A stretch of 38,790 nucleotides of DNA from Actinobacteria bacterium UBA7398 (GTDB taxonomy: Bacteria > Actinomycetota > Actinomycetes > Nanopelagicales > Nanopelagicaceae). The DNA lies in the NCBI GenBank assembly GCA_002470135.1, contig DKNC01000003.1, positions 4,367 to 43,156 on the forward strand. Direction: 5' to 3'. The position numbers and the translations under genes were made by a program. This document shows positions 35,328 through 38,790 of the stretch, piece by piece (positions within the stretch are counted from its first letter, which is position 1; every line of letters starts with the position of its first letter). The notes under the pieces are model-generated. The model was not told where the DNA came from, made no database searches, and saw nothing but the letters and a program-made list of their open reading frames with translations.

Positions 35328-35861
35328 GTGCGAATAGCGGTTTATTGCTCATCATCGGTGAAAGTAGCGCCCGAAAATCTCCAACTGGGTTTCGATCTAG
35401 GTGTTGCGATTGCATCAGCAGGCGATGAACTGGTTTGGGGCGGTGGAAAAATTTCAGTAATGGGAACCGTTGCGCAAGGAGCGCGCTCAGTCGGCGGCAA
35501 AACCATTGGCGTTATCCCAGAACGGTTAATGAATATTGAATTTATCGATCGAGATAGCCAAGAACTTCTGGTGGTAAAAGATATGCGCGAACGCAAAGGA
35601 AAGATTGAAGAGTTATCAGATGCATTCCTCGTGCTTCCTGGCGGCATCGGAACTTTAGAAGAATTCTTTGAAATTTGGGTTGGGCGCTACTTAGGGTTTC
35701 ATCAAAAACCTATTGCAGTTATAGATCCAAATGGAAGTTACGCCTCGTTGCGGGTAGCGCTTGCAGATTTAACCGAAAAGCACTTTATGAAACCGGGCCA
35801 GCACGACCAGGTATTTTGGAGCGATTCAATTATTGATGCACTTGCCCATATAAGTAAGTAG
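35328..35861 (+). CDS. LOG-family nucleoside 5'-monophosphate phosphoribohydrolase
   Basis: 177-residue Rossmann-fold protein of the TIGR00730/LOG family. It starts RIAVYCSSSVKVAP, followed by VWGGGKISVMGTVAQGA, KDMRERKGKIEELSDAFLVLPGGIGTLEEFFE (the Arg and PGGxGTxxE active-site motif), then a C-terminal helix pair. Members release free base (cytokinins in plants and some bacteria) or act on AMP; in this organism nucleotide-base turnover is a fair guess. GTG 35328 with TAGAGT 6 nt upstream suggests a leaderless message. It precedes an SRPBCC gene by 4 nt. Confidence 0.9.
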   Translation: MRIAVYCSSSVKVAPENLQLGFDLGVAIASAGDELVWGGGKISVMGTVAQGARSVGGKTIGVIPERLMNIEFIDRDSQELLVVKDMRERKGKIEELSDAFLVLPGGIGTLEEFFEIWVGRYLGFHQKPIAVIDPNGSYASLRVALADLTEKHFMKPGQHDQVFWSDSIIDALAHISK

Positions 35862-35865
35862 CCAA

Positions 35866-36327
35866 ATGGACCTTTCAAAATTTGCCGTAACCATCGAGAT
35901 AAATTCTAGTATTGAAAAAGTTTGGCAAGAATTAACTAATTGGGAAACCCAAAGTAAATGGATGTTACTTACCAAAGTTTGGAGCCAGCGAACTACTAAC
36001 CATCTCGGCACCAAAATTTTCGCATTTACTGGGGTTGCGCCGCAAAGTTTTCCAATAAAAAAACGAAATGCTTTTCCGCGAATGGGAATCCTAGACGAGA
36101 TGGAAATTACGGAATGGCTCCCACCAACGTTTTGCAAAGTGGTTCATACTGGAAAAGTTATAAAAGGAATAGGAACATTCGAGCTAGTTAAAATTTCCGA
36201 TCAAAAGATTCGCTTTAATTGGTATGAGGAGATTGAAGCTCCGACTTTAGTGCTCGCGCTAATCCGACCAGGAATATTGCTCTCGGTGAGGTTCTCCCTC
36301 TGGCGTTTTGCGCGTTCCGTTGCTTGA
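35866..36327 (+). CDS. SRPBCC-superfamily (START-like) protein
   Basis: 153-residue protein with an SRPBCC-type opening FAVTIEINSSIEKVWQELTNWETQSKWM, the helix-grip start of the polyketide cyclase/START group, then alternating beta strands (VVHTGKVIKGIGTFELV, KIRFNWYEEIEAP) and a C-terminal helix ending LWRFARSVA. The fold binds a hydrophobic ligand; the ligand is unknown. It follows the LOG gene by 4 nt. Its TGA (36325-36327) lies in the middle of a perfect palindrome and is in the same frame as the next gene, separated by only eight codons. Confidence 0.75.
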   Translation: MDLSKFAVTIEINSSIEKVWQELTNWETQSKWMLLTKVWSQRTTNHLGTKIFAFTGVAPQSFPIKKRNAFPRMGILDEMEITEWLPPTFCKVVHTGKVIKGIGTFELVKISDQKIRFNWYEEIEAPTLVLALIRPGILLSVRFSLWRFARSVA

Positions 36328-36333
36328 AGCAAC
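36319..36333. promoter_or_regulatory. 15-bp perfect palindrome spanning a stop codon
   Basis: GTTGCTT-G-AAGCAAC: two 7-base arms around one central base. It spans the SRPBCC TGA and ends 4 nt before a TAATCT (36338-36343) that could be the -10 of the sigma-like gene, so an operator between -35 and -10 is possible. A one-base loop makes a stable RNA hairpin less likely, though a shorter stem could form. Confidence 0.4.
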
Positions 36334-36351
36334 CGAGTAATCTCTGCAAGT

Positions 36352-36558
36352 GTGAGCTCACAAACTCTGGCTGAATTAATTGCCAACCTCCCGGAAGAGG
36401 AACGAATTGTGCTCTCCTTACATTATGTGAAATCTATGACTACCGATCAGATTGCGACCACGCTCCATGTGCCAGAACGGGCGATTATTACGGTTCTTGC
36501 TGCGGGGAAAGCCCGACTACAGCAGAGCATTCCTTTCGATTTCCCTCAACCACGATAA
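36352..36558 (+). CDS. Small sigma-70 region 4-like HTH protein
   Basis: 68-residue protein. NLPEEERIVLSLHYVKSMTTDQIATTLHVPERAIITVLAAGKARLQ reads like sigma factor region 4: an acidic lead helix, then the helix-turn-helix that in sigma factors recognises the -35 box. No region 2 or other domain is attached, so it cannot act alone as a normal sigma factor; it may be an accessory or anti-sigma-like DNA binder. GTG 36352 is the likely start, with TAATCT 8 nt upstream and no Shine-Dalgarno. It shares its frame with the preceding SRPBCC gene. The gene call is fairly firm, the function open. Confidence 0.65.
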   Translation: MSSQTLAELIANLPEEERIVLSLHYVKSMTTDQIATTLHVPERAIITVLAAGKARLQQSIPFDFPQPR

Positions 36559-36623
36559 GTGCGAGATACTGCTCCACCTACGCGCGAACATCTTTCCCGC
36601 TTCAGCCCTGAAGGAGTCCATAA

Positions 36624-36803
36624 ATGGCAGCCATGAAACCTCGTACTGGTGATGGTCCGATGGAAGTTACCAAAGAGGCTCGTAGCTTGGTTATGCGGAT
36701 TCCGCTAGAAGGTGGCGGCCGGTTGGTCGTTGAGTTAAACCAAGAGGAAGCCAGAAATCTCGCTGATGTATTACATGCAGCGGTAGCCCTGATCAAGAAG
36801 TAG
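36624..36803 (+). CDS. DUF3117 family small protein
   Basis: 59-residue protein starting MAAMKPRTGDGPMEVTKE, then VMRIPLEGGGRLVVELNQEEA and a helical end. This is the DUF3117 family, found broadly in actinobacteria and nearly invariant at its N-terminus. AAGGAG stands 7 nt before ATG 36624, a stronger ribosome site than most here, suggesting good expression. The function is unknown. It is the last plus-strand gene of the LOG-SRPBCC-sigma-like group and its stop is 3 nt from the convergent nhaA stop. Confidence 0.92.
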   Translation: MAAMKPRTGDGPMEVTKEARSLVMRIPLEGGGRLVVELNQEEARNLADVLHAAVALIKK

Positions 36804-36806
36804 TTC

Positions 36807-37949
36807 TTATCTCTGTAAATATTTGGCGCGGCTCCGCAGTGCAATTGCCGCCAACAAAATCGCCATCGGCAAGGTAACTATCACGCCCACCGTAGCAGCG
36901 CTTAATTCTGGCCCAGCCAAACTTAGTTGCGCAAAGAGCAGCGAAACTGAGAGACCAAGCGTTCCTAATATTCCAACAATAAAGTAATCGCCAAGAACCA
37001 AATCGTTTTTCTCTTTTGTAATCCCAAGCGCAAGCCAAACTCCTAAGAGAATTCCAATTGGTTTTCCAATCAACCGTGCGATCAAGAGCGAGACTGTGAT
37101 TGGGTCAGTTAAATTATCAAAATTAAAGTTAACTGGAACTGCTAACGCTGTGAAAATGAATAAAGGCACCACAAAAAAACTAGAAATCGGAGCCCAAATC
37201 CGAAGCGCTTCTTCTGCGCTAACTTTATCAGGATCATCATCATGCGAACCAGGCATCGCCATCCCTAGCGCAACCCCACAAACTGTTGGATGAATTCCGG
37301 ATTTGTAAGTGCAATACCAAACTATTAGCGCGACTAAGAATGAGAGCGCGCCTAGCTGTAAATTTCTCGTGCTCTGATAAAAAATAAATAGCGCAAAGAT
37401 GGCACCTAAAAGCCAGGTAAATTCCAGCGAGTGAGTAAACCTAAATGCGATAACTAGAATCGAACCAACATCATCCATGATTGCTAGCGCCAACAAGAAG
37501 CCACGGAGCGCAATCGGTAGCCCTTTACCGAAAATAATCAGAACTGCGAGCGCAATCGGCAAGTCGGTTGCCATCGGTACACCCCATGCAGAAACTGGTC
37601 CAGATAAAATTTTTGCAAGCGCAAGGTAAATCAGGGCCGGCAGCGCCATTCCAAATAACGCACCGAACGCTGGAATTAAACCAACCCGCCAAGATCTCAA
37701 GACCCCCCAGCGAACTTCGTTGCGCAGTTCTAACCCAGCCACAAAGAAAAAGATAACGAGCGCGCCATCGGCAACCCAATGTGATATCGAAAGTTTTAGG
37801 TCAAGAAAGCCAAATTCGGTAGCTAAGCCATCGGTTAACCAACTACCGCTGTTGGCGAGATATAACGAGAGCAGGGCGACCGGCAGCAGCAGCACTGCTG
37901 CGCTTGATTCAGATTTAAGAATCAGATTTAACGCCGAGAGCCGTCGCAC
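36807..37949 (-). CDS. nhaA: Na+/H+ antiporter NhaA
   Basis: 380-residue membrane protein with about twelve hydrophobic spans, close to E. coli NhaA (388). The cation-binding Asp pair is in ALAIMDDVGSILVIAF. WGVPMATDLPIALAVLIIFGKGLP and SFFVVPLFIFTALAVPVNF are further family marks. It would exchange cytoplasmic sodium for external protons, serving salt and pH homeostasis. GTG 37949 has GGGAG about 5-6 nt upstream. It diverges from the leucyl aminopeptidase gene over 32 nt. Confidence 0.93.
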   Translation of the reverse strand: MRRLSALNLILKSESSAAVLLLPVALLSLYLANSGSWLTDGLATEFGFLDLKLSISHWVADGALVIFFFVAGLELRNEVRWGVLRSWRVGLIPAFGALFGMALPALIYLALAKILSGPVSAWGVPMATDLPIALAVLIIFGKGLPIALRGFLLALAIMDDVGSILVIAFRFTHSLEFTWLLGAIFALFIFYQSTRNLQLGALSFLVALIVWYCTYKSGIHPTVCGVALGMAMPGSHDDDPDKVSAEEALRIWAPISSFFVVPLFIFTALAVPVNFNFDNLTDPITVSLLIARLIGKPIGILLGVWLALGITKEKNDLVLGDYFIVGILGTLGLSVSLLFAQLSLAGPELSAATVGVIVTLPMAILLAAIALRSRAKYLQR

Positions 37950-37968
37950 AAGATCTCCCTTTTTTCGT

Positions 37969-37974
37969 TAGCGT
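37969..37974 (+). promoter_or_regulatory. Putative -10 element, leaderless aminopeptidase gene
   Basis: TAGCGT, identical to the dapD hexamer, ends 7 nt before ATG 37982 (one more than at the other genes). There is no Shine-Dalgarno in the gap. Confidence 0.4.
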
Positions 37975-37981
37975 CCGCACT

Positions 37982-38790
37982 ATGAATAGAGCAGTCCCAA
38001 GACTATCGAGCCTAGAACTTCAGTTCCAGAGTATCGAAAATCCAAAGCTCCTCGCGGGAGTACATGCGATTGCGCTGCCATTATTTGTTGATGAAGCTGG
38101 CGTAAAGGTCGCCAACGTAAAGGGGTTTGACCGAGCTTTAGGAAAAATAACTGGAATCTCGTTTGAGAACGAGATTGCAAAAGTTACGACGCCACTGACT
38201 GGCAAAGTTGGCGAGTTGATTGAGATCTCGGTATCTGGCGATAAAAATAAATTACAGAAGATTTTTTTAGTTGGTGTCGGTGCCAGCACGCCTTCAGATC
38301 TACGCAAAGCTGGAGCGCTGCTCGGTCGAAAAGTTAAAGGAAGCAACGCACATCTTTTATCGCTCTGTGGCGGCGATAGTAAGACCATCAAAGCCCATGC
38401 TGTTGCGTTGGCGCTCGCCACTTACTCTTGGGCAGATAAAAGTGGTCCAGCGCCCGAAACTCCGCGGTTTTCAATTATGGGTAGTTTCGCAAAAGAAGTT
38501 GAACTCGCCCAGATTGAAGTTGAATCCGTTTGGATTGCGCGAAACTTAATTCACACACCTGCAAACATTGCGACCCCAGCCTGGCTAGCTAATCAAGCAA
38601 AAATTCTTTCAAAAAACCCGGCCGTGAAAGTAACTGTGAAAAGCGGTAAAGAATTAGCTGAGTTCGGGGGATTGCGTGCAGTCGGGAATTCTTCAAGAGT
38701 TAATCCGCCAAAATTTGTACAAGTTGCCTATGCACCGCGCGGTTCTAAAAATTGGAAACATGTTGTTTTAGTTGGTAAAGGAATTACTTT
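37982..38790 (+). CDS. pepA: Leucyl aminopeptidase, 5' part
   Basis: First 269 codons of an M17 aminopeptidase, open to the window edge. The N-terminal macro-like domain is complete (GVHAIALPLFVDEAG, IFLVGVGASTPSDLRKAGALLGRKV). The hinge VWIARNLIHTPANIATPAWLA and the start of the catalytic domain, ending HVVLVGKGIT, are visible; the Lys in GKGIT is the first zinc-site residue, and the remaining ligands lie beyond the edge. The enzyme trims N-terminal residues from peptides in the cytosol. ATG 37982 is likely and probably leaderless. Confidence 0.93.
   Translation, partial: MNRAVPRLSSLELQFQSIENPKLLAGVHAIALPLFVDEAGVKVANVKGFDRALGKITGISFENEIAKVTTPLTGKVGELIEISVSGDKNKLQKIFLVGVGASTPSDLRKAGALLGRKVKGSNAHLLSLCGGDSKTIKAHAVALALATYSWADKSGPAPETPRFSIMGSFAKEVELAQIEVESVWIARNLIHTPANIATPAWLANQAKILSKNPAVKVTVKSGKELAEFGGLRAVGNSSRVNPPKFVQVAYAPRGSKNWKHVVLVGKGIT

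Noticed and set aside
1..38790. Mobile elements, CRISPR arrays, toxin-antitoxin or defence systems, RNA genes
   Set aside because: I looked for transposase or integrase motifs, regularly spaced repeats, tRNA-like cloverleaf ends and rRNA-like sequence and saw none; the window is ordinary core chromosome.

Overview
The window looks like a chromosomal stretch from a small-genome, low-GC freshwater actinobacterium of the acI / Nanopelagicales type. This is inferred from gene content and compactness, not from a marker gene. Actinobacterial hallmarks are a free-standing acyl-CoA carboxylase epsilon subunit, a 59-residue DUF3117 protein, a DapD of the actinobacterial kind and a trimeric PunA. Genes are tightly packed: the longest non-coding gap is 141 nt, no stretch over 300 nt lacks a gene, and convergent genes abut or overlap at their stops. 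I see no rRNA, tRNA, CRISPR array, insertion sequence or prophage.

Layout. 1-3247 (+): the 3' part of trpS, a methylmalonyl-CoA mutase large subunit without its B12 domain, and a secreted BMP-family binding protein. 3389-11317 (+): a highly expressed BMP lipoprotein, a hairpin terminator, a nucleoside ABC transporter (ATPase plus two permeases), cytidine deaminase, thymidine phosphorylase and adenosine deaminase. 17030-11318 (-): purine nucleoside phosphorylase, a PGM2-like sugar-phosphate mutase, deoxyribose-phosphate aldolase, an aldehyde dehydrogenase and a catalytically dead, internally deleted aldehyde dehydrogenase paralogue. The two arms converge with no base between their stops and together form a nearly complete route from imported (deoxy)nucleosides to free bases, pentose phosphates and acetate.

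17083-20481 (+) encodes a fused proline catabolic enzyme (PutA). 24983-20444 (-) is an acyl-CoA (propionyl/acetyl) carboxylase operon (beta, epsilon, Maf, biotinylated alpha, gamma-glutamylcyclotransferase-like), divergent from the biotin ligase BirA that would biotinylate it. Next come a GtrA-like membrane protein (-), purK-purE (+), UDP-glucose dehydrogenase and an LCP-type cell-wall ligase (-), then a glycosyltransferase, a polysaccharide ABC exporter and a SpoIID-domain secreted protein (+), which together suggest surface-glycan synthesis. 34366-38790 carries dapD (-), a LOG-family hydrolase, an SRPBCC protein, a tiny sigma region 4-like protein and DUF3117 (+), nhaA (-), and the start of leucyl aminopeptidase (+), cut by the window edge.

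The most striking non-coding pattern is a recurrent TANNNT hexamer placed exactly 6 nt before the start codon of seven genes that begin transcription units. This is what leaderless transcripts would look like. Other points worth a second look are the ALDH pseudoenzyme, the orphan mutase subunit, the paired lipid-anchored and soluble BMP proteins, and an SRPBCC gene and sigma-like gene that share one reading frame, separated by a stop codon inside a perfect palindrome.
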